The notes below the pieces were generated by a model, which was not told where the DNA came from, ran no database searches, and saw only the letters and a list, made by a program, of their open reading frames with translations. Positions 1 through 12,133 of a stretch of 64,000 nucleotides of DNA are shown here, one piece after another; position 1 is the first letter of the stretch; every line of letters begins with the position of its first letter. Source of the stretch: Marthasterias glacialis. Lineage: Eukaryota; Echinodermata; Asteroidea; Forcipulatida; Asteriidae. The position numbers and the translations under genes were made by a program. The DNA lies in assembly GCA_911728455.2 (NCBI GenBank), contig OU452232.1:1647501-1711500 (forward strand), written 5' to 3'.

Positions 1-1758
1 AATAAACGTGATTGTACTTGGTGAATAAACGTGATTGTACTTGGTGAATAAACGTGATTGTACTTGGTGAATAAACGTGATTGTACTTGGTGAATAAACG
101 TGATTGTACTTGGTGAATAAACGTGATTGTACTTGGTGAATAAACGTGATTGTACTTGGTGAATAAACGTGATTGTACTTGGTGAATAAACGTGATTGTA
201 CTTGGTGAATAAACGTGATTGTACTTGGTGAATAAACGTGATTGTACTTGGTGAATAAACGTGATTGTACTTGGTGAATAAACGTGATTGTACTTGGTGA
301 ATAAACGTGATTGTACTTGGTGAATAAACGTGATTGTACTTGGTGAATAAACGTGATTGTACTTGGTGAATAAACGTGATTGTACTTGGTGAATAAACGT
401 GATTGTACTTGGTGAATAAACGTGATTGTACTTGGTGAATAAACGTGATTGTACTTGGTGAATAAACGTGATTGTACTTGGTGAATAAACGTGATTGTAC
501 TTGGTGAATAAACGTGATTGTACTTGGTGAATAAACGTGATTGTACTTGGTGAATAAACGTGATTGTACTTGGTGAATAAACGTGATTGTACTTGGTGAA
601 TAAACGTGATTGTACTTGGTGAATAAACGTGATTGTACTTGGTGAATAAACGTGATTGTACTTGGTGAATAAACGTGATTGTACTTGGTGAATAAACGTG
701 ATTGTACTTGGTGAATAAACGTGATTGTACTTGGTGAATAAACGTGATTGTACTTGGTGAATAAACGTGATTGTACTTGGTGAATAAACGTGATTGTACT
801 TGGTGAATAAACGTGATTGTACTTGGTGAATAAACGTGATTGTACTTGGTGAATAAACGTGATTGTACTTGGTGAATAAACGTGATTGTACTTGGTGAAT
901 AAACGTGATTGTACTTGGTGAATAAACGTGATTGTACTTGGTGAATAAACGTGATTGTACTTGGTGAATAAACGTGATTGTACTTGGTGAATAAACGTGA
1001 TTGTACTTGGTGAATAAACGTGATTGTACTTGGTGAATAAACGTGATTGTACTTGGTGAATAAACGTGATTGTACTTGGTGAATAAACGTGATTGTACTT
1101 GGTGAATAAACGTGATTGTACTTGGTGAATAAACGTGATTGTACTTGGTGAATAAACGTGATTGTACTTGGTGAATAAACGTGATTGTACTTGGTGAATA
1201 AACGTGATTGTACTTGGTGAATAAACGTGATTGTACTTGGTGAATAAACGTGATTGTACTTGGTGAATAAACGTGATTGTACTTGGTGAATAAACGTGAT
1301 TGTACTTGGTGAATAAACGTGATTGTACTTGGTGAATAAACGTGATTGTACTTGGTGAATAAACGTGATTGTACTTGGTGAATAAACGTGATTGTACTTG
1401 GTGAATAAACGTGATTGTACTTGGTGAATAAACGTGATTGTACTTGGTGAATAAACGTGATTGTACTTGGTGAATAAACGTGATTGTACTTGGTGAATAA
1501 ACGTGATTGTACTTGGTGAATAAACGTGATTGTACTTGGTGAATAAACGTGATTGTACTTGGTGAATAAACGTGATTGTACTTGGTGAATAAACGTGATT
1601 GTACTTGGTGAATAAACGTGATTGTACTTGGTGAATAAACGTGATTGTACTTGGTGAATAAACGTGATTGTACTTGGTGAATAAACGTGATTGTACTTGG
1701 TGAATAAACGTGATTGTACTTGGTGAATAAACGTGATTGTACTTGGTGAATAAACGTG
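1..1758. repeat. 23-bp minisatellite, 76 perfect copies
   Basis: A 23-bp unit beginning AATAAACGTGATTGTACTTG repeats with no visible change from the first base; copy 77 starts at 1749 and diverges after ten bases. The left boundary is outside the window, so the true array is longer. Read on the minus strand, the unit has no stop codon in any frame. Because 23 is not a multiple of three, all three minus frames are open across the whole array and encode the same 23-residue periodicity. There is no ATG in the unit. On the plus strand TGA and TAA recur. Perfect homogeneity points to recent expansion, or to assembly smoothing of a long array. Confidence 0.98.
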
Positions 1759-2587
1759 CCCGTACTTACAACAGTTTAAAGCCTTTGTACTGACATGATT
1801 ATACTTCTTACTTAGTGAATAAATGTGCCTGTACTTGGTGAATAAACGTGCTTGTACTTGGTGAATAAATGTGCTTGTAGTTTAAAGCCTTTGTACTGAC
1901 ATGATTGTACTTCGTACTTGGTGAATAAATGTGCCTGTACTTGGTGAATAAATGTGCTTGTAGTTTAAAGCCTTTGTACTGACATGATTGTACTTGGTGA
2001 ATAAATGTGCCTGTACTTGGTGAATAAACGTGCCTGTACTTGGTGAATAAACGTGCTTGTACTTGGTGAATAAATGTACTTGTAGTTTAAAGCCTTCGTA
2101 CTGACATGATTGTACTTCGTACTTGGTGAATAAATGTGCCTGTACTTGGTGAATAAATGTGCATGTATAAAATACTTACAAAAGAATAATACATTTGGTG
2201 CGGTTGTACCGAGTGAATAAACGTGTCTGTACTTACAACAGTTTAAACCCTTCTTACTTGAAGAAAATACTTACAAAATCAAGCCTTTGTAATGACATGA
2301 TTGTACTTCGTACTCGGTGAATAAACGTGCTTGTACTTGGTGAATAAACGTGCCTGTACTTGGTGAATAAACGTGCTCGAATAAAATACTTACAAAAGAA
2401 TGATACGGTTTGTGCGTTTGTACTGAGTGAATAAACGGGTTGTTTTGATGTGCTTGTACTTCGTACTTAGTGAATAAACGTGCCTGTACTTACAACAGTG
2501 TGAATAAAATACTTACATAATAATGATACATGTACTTTGTGCAGTTGTACTTTGTGCATTAACGTGCTTGTACTTAGTGAATAAGCC
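1759..2587. repeat. decayed edge of the 23-bp array
   Basis: Variants of the 23-bp unit (GTGAATAAATGTGCCTGTACTT and similar) alternate with a segment containing TTTAAAGCCTTTGTACTGAC, seen near 1782, 1879, 1964 and 2081. Its spacing of roughly 85-115 bp suggests an older, longer-period repeat from which the perfect array may have been amplified. No coding potential is seen. Confidence 0.85.
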
Positions 2588-2745
2588 TTGTGCATAAATA
2601 AAACTTGTGCTTTGTTTTTACTTACAAATGTTCACATCGTTTTTACATACAACAGTTTACAGCGTTTCTACTTACAACAGTTTACAGTGTTTCTACTTAC
2701 AACAGTTTACAGTGTTTCTACTTACAACAGTTTACAGCGTATGTA
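2588..2745. repeat. 25-bp tandem repeat, copy 1
   Basis: ACAACAG recurs at 2649, 2674, 2699 and 2724, a strict 25-bp period with core TACTTACAACAGTTTACAG. The plus strand is open in more than one frame because the unit lacks stops. I regard the short ORFs here as a by-product of the repeat. The same array occurs, longer, at 3410-3662. Confidence 0.9.
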
Positions 2746-3190
2746 CTTGAATAAACTACTAAACCAATAATGATACATGTCTTTTAACATTATTGCTTTA
2801 TACATGTTTTTGAAAGATGCATGTAAGAAACAACCTCCAAAACAAAACATTAAAAGGTTGATGAAGATTAAGGACAAGGCTGCATGTAAACACAAAAGGT
2901 TGTGGCCAGGTGATATCACTTTCAAAGATGAATGGTAACTTGAAGTACAAAAAAGGCCAAACGGCTCAAAGGTTGAAGTAATCATCCACAAGGTTTAGGG
3001 TTTAGCAAAGGAAGAGATTATAGCAAAGGTTCAAGAATAATCATGAAGATTATTTCAAAGTGAAGATAGTAACCTTTGTGCATGGTTTTACATAAAAAAA
3101 CGTTTAAAATAGTATGTTTTTACAGCTACATTTCAAGAAAAGAAAGAGCATTCATTTTGTTGCAAGGCGAGTTGTTTATGGTTTTACAAA
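2741..3190. repeat. duplicated spacer (copy 1) and unique tail
   Basis: From about 2741 to 2885 the sequence (with CATTATTGCTTTATACATG and AAGAAACAACCTCCAAAACA) is repeated almost exactly at 3663-3802, so the 25-bp array plus its downstream flank were duplicated together. After 2885 this copy continues into AT-rich sequence with no partner in the window. A short minus-strand ORF here has no recognisable domain. Confidence 0.8.
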
Positions 3191-3409
3191 AGAATTATAC
3201 TTGTACTTTGTGCAGTTGTACTAAGTGAATAAACGATTTGTACTGATGGGCTTGTACTTGGTGAATAAACATGCCTGTACTTACAACAGTTGAAAGCCTT
3301 CGTACTTGAAGAAAATACTTACAAAATAATGATACATGTACTTTGTGCAGTTGTACTTGGTGCATTAACGTGCTTGTACTTAGTGAATAAACCTTGTGCA
3401 TAAATAAAA
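3191..3409. repeat. decayed 23-bp repeats, second block
   Basis: Variants of the 23-bp unit reappear (TTGTACTTGGTGAATAAACATG and relatives), in the same order relative to the 25-bp array as at 2160-2600. This supports a direct duplication of about 0.9 kb covering decayed 23-bp repeats, the 25-bp array and the 3' flank. Confidence 0.75.
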
Positions 3410-3662
3410 CTTGTGCTTTGTTTCTACTTACAAATGTTCACAGCGTTTTTACATACAACAGTTTACAGCGAATGTGCTTACAACAGTTCACAGCATTTCT
3501 ACTTACAACAGTTTACAGCGTTTCTGCTTACAACAGTTTACAGCATTTCTACTTACAACAGTTCACAGCGTTTCTGCTTACAACAGTTTACAACGTATGC
3601 ACTTACAACAGTTCACAGTGTTTGTACTCACTGGATAAAACTTATAAAAGTTTACAGCGTAT
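3410..3662. repeat. 25-bp tandem repeat, copy 2
   Basis: About nine copies of the 25-bp unit with scattered substitutions (CTACTTACAACAGTTTACAG, CTGCTTACAACAGTTCACAG). All three plus frames stay open for 75-98 codons and encode frame-shifted versions of one repeating peptide. That is expected for a stop-free unit whose length is not divisible by three, so no gene is called. Confidence 0.9.
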
Positions 3663-3802
3663 GTACTTGAATAAACTACTTAACCAATAATGATACATGT
3701 CTTTTAACATTATTGCTTTATACATGTTTTTGAAAGATGCATGTAAGAAACAACCTCCAAAACAAAACATTAAAAAGGTTGATGAAGATTAAGGACAAGG
3801 CT
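3663..3802. repeat. duplicated spacer (copy 2)
   Basis: Near-identical to 2741-2885. The match ends around 3802, where unique sequence begins. Confidence 0.85.
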
Positions 3803-5523
3803 GTGCATGCTTGGGCTTGTTAAACAAATTCCACAAGCCAGATTATACAACAACCAAATAACACAGCTACAATCATTAATACACTTTTTCACTTTCTTGA
3901 TCTTAATATATAGCAGAAGAAATTTCTTGTTCGCTTATTGGAATGAAAGAAACCCCGGTGATCCCATATGACCCACCCGCTTTCCTCCCCCCTACCTCCC
4001 ATCCCCCCCTTCATTATTATTATTATTATATTTATTATTATATATCGTTACTTTAAGAAACCCATTTAAAGAAACCCTTTTACACAAACCCCACCCCCTT
4101 ACCCCCATCCTCCCTTTCACTTATTCACTGATTGACTAGAGTGAACCCTTCTTTCATTTGCAATACAACAAACCTCTTCCAGCCATTTCTGATATTTAAG
4201 TTGTATGTATGCACAGAATTCACATTGTATATTCACAACTGTAGCTATGCCATTAAGTTATCACAAAATCTAGACAATTGAAATCTATTAACTGCCAAAC
4301 AAGCAATCACATTACAATATTTACCAAAGACACTTTTCCTTTTTTGTAATAACTTCAACAAATACTTCATTTTTATCCTGAACATAGTCTAACTATCAGT
4401 AAAACGAAACTTGACACTTGTGTCTTTAAAGTTTGTTTTCATTCTGAAAGTTAAATTGCAAAATGGCGTATTTAGTGATATCTTTATCATGCGAAAAACT
4501 AACTCTTAAACTTTGAAATGTTTACTGGGTGAAAATAAGAGATTTTATCAACTTAATTTGATACAATCTTTTATACTTGCCAAGGTACAGTTTGATGTTT
4601 TTAATCATGCTCAGTGTTCCTTTCTCCCAAACTCTTTGCAACATGGTTTATACAGACACTCTATTCGTTGCGCTTACCCCCACTGGTATGTGTACAGAAA
4701 CAGCTTATGCAAATCAAGGATTCAGTAAAGGTTTCAGGTACTATTTATTCATGGGTCAGCCAATCATGTGCTAGAATTCGGTAAGTTTGGTTGGAGTGCG
4801 AGGAAACCATAGCAGTGTTTCTTACCAGTGGAAAGTGCAGCTATTTAACCAATTAGGGGAGGCAACATTGGCTTTGCTTTGAAGCACATGCAATGAGTTT
4901 ATCAAAATGTCTATACTTTTCACACATTTGTCATTTCATGTCAACACAGGCTGTATCACAGTTTCTCTACATCAAAGTACATGCCGCTTAAGTTCAGATT
5001 TTAAAATATTTATCTAATTTGAAATACCATCATTCGCAGCAGACTGGTATACTCCACATGGGTATTTATCCTGTGCGTGAATGCTGGCATGGGGGCATGT
5101 GCACTTGAAAAACAGTACAATTGCATCTGGTACGTGATGGTGAATGGTCCAGTGAGAATTTACTTCGGTCATAAATATCTATAAGGTAAATTAAATAATA
5201 TTGTCTTCCTTGTGTGTAGCAGTAGAGTAAAAACAACCCAAAAGTATCTGTTTTGGACAAATTCAAAAGCAGTTGACGTGTTGCCCACTAGCAAAGCTCA
5301 CTGCTCAGCGTACATACAACAGAACTAAAAGGTACTTCATCATTTGATAACCTTAAAATTTGCTTCTGCCAAATACTCTGAGGAACTTGTATTACTTATA
5401 ATTAATTTCAACTTAAAAACTAGAAAACTATTTACATTTTATCCATTACAACTATTATTAATGACATTTACTTTAACCATGTTAGGATTTAGATCCTTAT
5501 GAAGTAACTATGGCAGTCCAGCC
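3803..5523. other. AT-rich unique-looking stretch, no gene seen
   Basis: There is no recognisable coding region, RNA gene or mobile element. Visible features are C-rich tracts at about 3968-4010 and 4083-4115, and an (ATT)n microsatellite at 4012-4045. Small ORFs around 4513-4774 and 5066-5266 show no domain, no codon pattern and no repeated support, and I do not call them genes. An ancient decayed repeat or a non-coding exon cannot be excluded. Confidence 0.6.
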
Positions 5524-5937
5524 AGATACAGGAGGCTGGGTTCAGTGAGTCGTTGCATTTACCTGAAGATGTTTTGATGTCAGTGAGCAGATGCAGGACA
5601 CTGGCTTCAGTGAGTTGTTGCATTTACCTCGAGACGTTATGATGTCAGTGAGCAGATACAGGAGACTGGGTTCAGTGAGTTGTTGCATTTACCTCAAGAT
5701 GTTATGATGTCAGTGAGCAGATACAGGAGACTGGGTTGAGTGAGTTCGTGCATTTACCTCAAGACGTTATGATGTCAGTGAGCAGATACAGGAGGCTGTG
5801 TTCAGTGAGTTGTTGCATTTACCTCAAGACGTTATGATGTCAGTGAGCAGATACAGGAGACTGGCTTCAGTGAGTTGTTGCATTTACCTCAAGATGTTAC
5901 AATGTCAGTGAGCAGATACAGAAGGCTGAGTCACTGC
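5524..5937. repeat. 65-bp tandem repeat, about 6 copies
   Basis: AGATACAGGA or a variant recurs at 5524, 5589, 5654, 5719, 5784, 5849 and 5914, an exact 65-bp period. The unit contains TGAGTTGTTGCATTTACCTC and ATGATGTCAGTGAGCAGATA. The last copy breaks down into satellite B. Confidence 0.95.
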
Positions 5938-6576
5938 ATTTGGGGAAAATTTGAGAGAGGGCACAATATCAGCTTGAGAATAAGTTAAAGTGGGGGCATA
6001 ACATTGGCTTGGGAACAGTTTCAGTGGTGAAAAAGCAATATTAGATTTGTAAGCTTCTGAAGGACTGGACTACATGTACTGTGGCAAACTTTCAGCAGGG
6101 CACAACATCGGCTTGAGAACATTTTGAAAGAACAAAGGGTTGCCAAGTTTCTGAAAGACTGGACAATGTGTTGTTTGGCAAAATGTTTGAGTTGGCCCAA
6201 CCCAGGACTGGACTACATGTTTTAAACGTTCAGCCAGGGCACAAGATCGAGAACATTTTGAATACTGGAAAAAACAAAGATTCAACAAGTTTCTAAAAGA
6301 TCGGACAACATGTTTGGCAAAAGGTTAAAGTGGGTGCACAGCACCAACCTGGAAACAATTTGAGTGTTTCAAAATCATCAGGTCAGCAAGTTTCTGAAAG
6401 ACTGGACAACAGGTAATTTGGGAAAATTTGAGGAGGGGGGCAGAACATGAACTTCAGTACAACTTGAATATTGGAAAAAACAGAGTTGAACATGTAATTT
6501 GGCACAATTTGAGTGGGGGAACAACATTAGCTTGGGAACAATTTAAGCGATACAAAATATTTGGTTGGCATTTTTC
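5938..6576. repeat. satellite B, left block
   Basis: Diverged ~100-bp monomers share the words GCAAGTTTCTGAAAGACTGG, AGGGCACAACATCGGCTTGA and TTTGGCAAAA. The same family and orientation recurs at 54752-57008, on the far side of the large satellite A domain. The junction to satellite A lies near 6577, where B wording passes into AAGAGGTTTGAGTTAGCAG. Confidence 0.85.
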
Positions 6577-9500
6577 TAAGAGGTTTGAGTTAGCAGTTAA
6601 CTTGTGTAACTTCATTTTAAACTAACAAGATAGCTGGACGAGCGACGGATAAACGTTCCCAAGATGATACCCGAAGAGGTTTGAGTTAACAGTCAACATG
6701 AGTAATTTCATTCTAACCTAACGAAATGACTGGACAAATGATGATCAAACATTCCCAAATAAGATGACACCAGCAGACGTTTGCGTACACTGTGAACTTG
6801 TGTATTTTCAAGCCTGGATCATCGATGAACAAATATTCTCAACTAAAATGTACCTCAAGAGGTCTGAGTTAATGTGAGCTTGTTTGATGTCAATCTAACC
6901 ACACATGATGGCTGAAGGAGTGATGAACAAACATCCCAAAAGAAGATGAGACCTGAAGAGGTTTGAGTTAACAGTCAACTAGTGTAATTTTCTTCTAACC
7001 TAACATAACAATATGGATGAATGATTGATGAACAAACATTCCCGACTAAAACGATACCTGAAGAGGTTTTAGTTAACAGTGAACTTGTGTACTTTCATTC
7101 TGACCTTACATGATAGCTGGAAGAACAATGAAGATGTCAGTTTTACAGTTAACTTGTGTACTTTCAATCAAACTAGACAAGATGTCTCAACTAACGATGA
7201 CAAAAAATTCCCAATTAACATACTACCTGAAGAGGCTTGAGTTAACAGTCAACTTTTGTAATTTAATTCTAACCTAACAAGATTGCTGGACGAATGATTA
7301 ACAAACATTACCAACTAAAACGATACCTGAAGGGGTTTAAGTTAACAGTCAACTTGTGTCATTTCATTTTAACCTGACAAGATTGAATTTGTGTAATTTT
7401 AATCTAACCTAACATGATGGCTGAAGGTATAATGGGCAAGCACTCCCAATTGAACTGATAGCTGAAGAGGTTTGAGTTAACAGTAAACTTTTGTATTTTC
7501 AAGCCAACCAAACATGATGGCAGGATGAACAATAAACAAACGTTCCAAACTAAAATGATACCTGAAGAGGTTTGAGCTATCAACAAACTTGTGCACTTTC
7601 ATTCTAAATTAACATGATGGCTGGACGAACGTTAAACAAACATTTCCAACTACAATGATACCTGAATAGGTTTGAGCTAACAGTGATCTTGTGTAGTTCT
7701 GATCTAGCCTACCAATAAGACTTCCTGGATGATGAACGAATATTCCCAACTAAATGAAGAGGTTTGAGCTAACAGCAAACTTCTTTTATTCTATCCTAAC
7801 ATGAGGGCTAGACAAACACTGAACAAACATTCCCAAAATAAAATGATACCTGAAGAGGTTTGAGTTCACAGTGATCTTGTGTAACTTTATTCTAACCTAA
7901 TAAGACGAACGTAGAAGACAAACATTTCCACTACAATGATACCCGCAGAGGTTTGAATTAACAGTGATCTTCTGTAGTTCTGATCTTACCTAACAAGATG
8001 GCTGCAAGAATAATAACAAATATTCCCAACTAAATGAAGGGGTTTCAGCAAACAACGAATTTGTGTACTTTCATTCTAACCTAACATGAGGGCTGGACTA
8101 ACGATGAACAGGCATTCCTAAACAAAATGGTACCTTAAGAGATTTGAGTGAACAGCAAACTTGTGTAACTTTTTCTAACCTAACATGAGGGCTGGACTAA
8201 CGATGAAAAAACATTCCCAAAACAAAACGATACCTGAGTAAGTTTGAGTTAACAGTGAATTTGTGTACTTTCAATCTAACCTAATGAGATGGATGGACTA
8301 AGGATGAACAAATATTCCTACTACAATGAAACCTCAAGAGGTTTGAGCTAACAGCAAACCTGTGTACTTTCATTCTCATTTAACATGATGGCTAGACAAA
8401 CGATGACCAAACATTCCCGAAACCAAAAGATACCTGAAGAGGTTTGAGTTAGCAGTGAACTTGTGTAAAATCGTTTGAACCTAACCCGAATGGCTGGACA
8501 AACGATGATCAAATATTCCTACCTAAGATGATACCTGAAGAGGTTTGAGTTAACAATGAACTTGTGTATTTTCAAACCAACCAAACAAGGAGGATGGACG
8601 AATCATGAACAAACATTCACAGTATCCCTACTTCATGCTTGATGGGAGTGAGACTTCTTTTCTTACCTTAAACTTAATAGAAACTTCAAGGTTTCTCACT
8701 TCTTTGGAACTGTGACATCTATCTTTGCTGGCTGCGTTGCAACCATGTCGTGGTTATAGCTTCTCTAAAAGTTAACCCTCTACAAGCTTCAGTTTGTTTT
8801 TGGTCAGTAGTTAACTTCCATTACTCTGCAGATAAATAGATATATCAAGTACATGGTTATCAGGCAAAGTCATGGTTACAATATAAAGTGCATATTTACA
8901 CTGATCACCATAAACAAAACGAGGGTTATGCCCTTGCTTGACTGCAACCACTTCTGACTGCAGTCTCCCATTGAAAGGGCTAAATTTAGATGTCAACTTG
9001 TGCAATCTTATTCTAACCTAATACGGTGGCCAGACAATTGATGAACAAGCATTCCTAACTCAGATGACACCTGAAGAGGATGGAGTTAACAGTGAACTTG
9101 TAAAAATCCAATCTAACCTAACATGATGACTGGAAGAACAAGAAATAAATATCCCCAACTAAAATGATACCTAAAGAAGTTTAGTAAGCAGTGAACTCGT
9201 GTGATTTCAATCTAACCTAACAGGATGTCTCGAAGAAAATTAAAGATGCCAGTTTAAAAGTTAGCTTGTTTACTTTCAATCAAACCTGACAAGATGGCTC
9301 GACAAACGATGAACAAACATTTCAAACTTATATGCTACCTAAAGAGGTTTCAGTTAACAGTGAACTTGTGTAATTTCAATCTATCCTAACCAGATAGCTG
9401 GAAAGCGATGAACAAACAACTCAACTGATACCAGGAGAGGTTTGAGTTAACAGTCAACTTGTGTAATTTCATTCCAACGTAACTACATTTCTTGACAAAC

Positions 9501-12133
9501 ATTCCAAACTAAAATGATACCTGAAGAGGTTTAAGTTAACAGTAAACTTGTGTAATTTCCTTCTAACCTAACATGATCACTTTACGAACGATGAACAAAC
9601 ATTTCAGCTAACAACGAACTTGTGCACTTTCATTCTAAAGTAACATGATGGCTGGACGAACAATAAACAAACATTTCAACTACAATGATACCTGAAGAGG
9701 TTTGAGTTAACAGTGAACTTGTTTAGTTCTGATCTAACCTAAAAATATGGTTTCCTGAATGATGAACAAATATTACAAACTAAATGAAGAGGTTTGAGCT
9801 TACAGCAAACTTCTGTACTTTCATTCTATTCTTACATGATGGCTAGACAAACGATGAACAAACATTCCCAAAACAAAATGATACCTGAGTAGGTTTGAGT
9901 TAACAGTGAACTTGTGTAACTTTATTCTAACCTAATAGGATGGCTGGACGAACGATGCACAAACATTTCTAACTACAATGATACCTGAAGAGGTTTAGTA
10001 AACAGTGATCTTCTGTAGTTCTGATCTAACCTAACAAGATGGCTGCACGAATGATGAACAAATATTCCCAATTAAATGAAGAGGTTTGAGCAAACAGTGA
10101 ATTTGTCTACTTTCATTCTAACCTAACATGAGGGCTGGACTAACGAGCATTCGAGAACAAATTGGTACCTTAACAGCTTTGAGTTAACAGCAAACTTGTC
10201 TAACTTTTTCTAACCTTACATGAGGGCTAGACAATGATGAAAAAGCATTCAAAAAACAAAATGATACCTGAAGAGGTTTGAGCTAACAGCAAACTTTTGT
10301 ACTTTCATTCTCACCTAACATGACGGCTAGACAAACGATGAACAAACATTATAAAAACAAAACGATACCTGAGTAGGTTTGAGTTAACAGTGAACTTGTG
10401 TTACTTCTTTTTAACCTAACATGATGGCTGGACGAATGATGAACAAACATTTCAAAAAACACATTGACACTTGAACAGGTTTGAGTTGATAGTGAACTTG
10501 TGTAATTTCATTCTAGCCTAACATGGGGGCTGGACAACGATAAACAAATGTTCCAAACTAAGTTGATACCTGAAGAGGTTTAAGTTAACATTGAATTTTT
10601 TTAATTTCATTATCACCTAACATGTCGGCTGGACGGTTGATGAACAATCATTCCTAACTTAAATGATACTTTAAGGGGTTTGAGCTAACAACAGACTTGT
10701 GTACTTTCATTCTAACTTAACATTATGGCTAAACGAACGAAGAAAAAACATTCCAAACAAAATTCATACCTGATGAGGTTGGTGTTAACGTAAACTACTG
10801 TAGTTCCGATCTAACATAACCTGATGGCCGGACGAATGATGAACAACTATTCCCAACTAAGTTGATACCTTAAGAGGTTTCAGTTAACAGTGAACTAAAT
10901 GAAGAGGTTTTAGCAAACAGCGAATTTGTGTACTTTCATTCTAACCTAACATGAGGGCTGGACTAACGATGAATAAGCATTCCAAAACAAAATGGTACAT
11001 AAAGAGGTTTGAGCTAAAAGCATACTTGTTTACTAAAATGAGGTCTAGACAAACGATGAACAAACATTATCAAAACAAAACCAAACCTGAGTAGGTTTGA
11101 GTTAACAGTGAACTTGTGTAATTTCAATCTAACCTAACGAGATGGATGGACTAAGGATGAACAAATTTTCCTGCTACAATGACACATCAAGAGGTTTGAG
11201 CTAACAGCAAACCTGTGTACTTTCATGCTCATCTAACATGAAGGCTAGACAAATGATGACCAAACATTTCCAAAACCAAATGAAACCTGAGAGGTTTGAG
11301 TTAGCAGTGAACTTGTTTAAAATCGTTTAAACCTAACCTGATGGCTAGACGAGCGGTGATCAAATATTCCTACCTAAGATGATACCTGAAGAGGTTTGAG
11401 TTAACAATGAACTTGTGTATTTTCAAACCAATCTAACAAGGAGGTTGGACGAATAATGAACAATCATTCAATTCACAGTACCCTTACTTCATGCTTGATG
11501 GGAGTGAGACTTCTTTTCTTACCTTACACTTAATAGAAACTTCAAGTTGTCTCACTTCTTTGGAACTTTGACATCTATCTTTCCTGGCTGCGTTGCATCC
11601 CTGTCGTGATTGTAGCTTCTCTAAAAGTTAAACCTCCACAAGCTTCAGTTTGTTTTTGGTCAGAGGCTACCTTCCATGACACTGCAGATAAAAAGATGTA
11701 TCAAGTACATGGTTATCAGGCAAAGTCATGGCTACACATTTCAATCTAAAGTGCATATTTACAGTGATCACCATAAACAAAACGAGGGTAATGTCCTCGC
11801 CTAACTGCAACCATTTCTGACTGCAGTCTCCCGTTGAAAGGGTTGAATTTTGATGTCAACTTGTGCAATTTTATTCTAACCTATTACAGTGGCCAGACAA
11901 TTGATAAACAAACATTCCTAACTAAGATGATACCTGAAGAGGTTGGAGTTAACAGTGAGCTTGTAAAAATCCAATCTAACTTAACATGATCACTTTACGA
12001 ACGATGAATAAACATTGCACACTAAAATGATACCTGAAGAGGTTTGAGCTATCAACAAACTTGTGTACTTCCATTGTCAATTAACATGTTGGCTGGACGA
12101 ACAATAAACAAACATTCCCAACTACAATGATAC
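6577..12133. repeat. satellite A, ~100-bp monomers, divergent left domain
   Basis: Tandem monomers of about 100 bp share ACCTGAAGAGGTTTGAGTTA and ACGAACGATGAACAAACATT, with a recurrent GTTAAC site. Monomers here differ from one another by substitutions and small indels. Many belong to a subtype with GAGCTAACAGCAAACTTGTG. Two copies of the ~375-bp block interrupt the monomers (8619-8992 and about 11475-11855). No coding region is supported; the short ORFs are incidental. Confidence 0.95.
8619..8992. repeat. recurrent ~375-bp block (representative copy)
   Basis: This is a non-monomer segment starting ACAGTATCCCTACTTCATGC and ending just before TCAACTTGTGCAAT. It replaces the middle of a satellite A monomer at a fixed phase: after AACAAACATTC and before TCAACTTGTG. 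Further copies start near 11475, 12911, 14804, 16697, 18590, 20483, 30680, 32573, 34861 (partial), 37084, 39654, 41597, 43305 (truncated), 44445, 46993 (partial), 48453, 50153, 52563, 53631 and 54190. Conserved details include the palindromes GACTGCAGTC and, in many copies, GGTGATCACC. No promoter boxes or ORF are recognised. Confidence 0.9.

Noticed and set aside
1..1758. Telomeric repeat
   Set aside because: The 23-bp unit does not resemble TTAGGG-type telomere sequence and borders internal satellite DNA.
1..3700. CRISPR-like array
   Set aside because: The repeats are head-to-tail without spacers, in a eukaryotic context, so these are minisatellites.
4513..4774. Two overlapping plus-strand ORFs of 65-71 codons
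   Set aside because: No domain, no repeated support, no visible exon signals; length expected by chance in AT-rich DNA.
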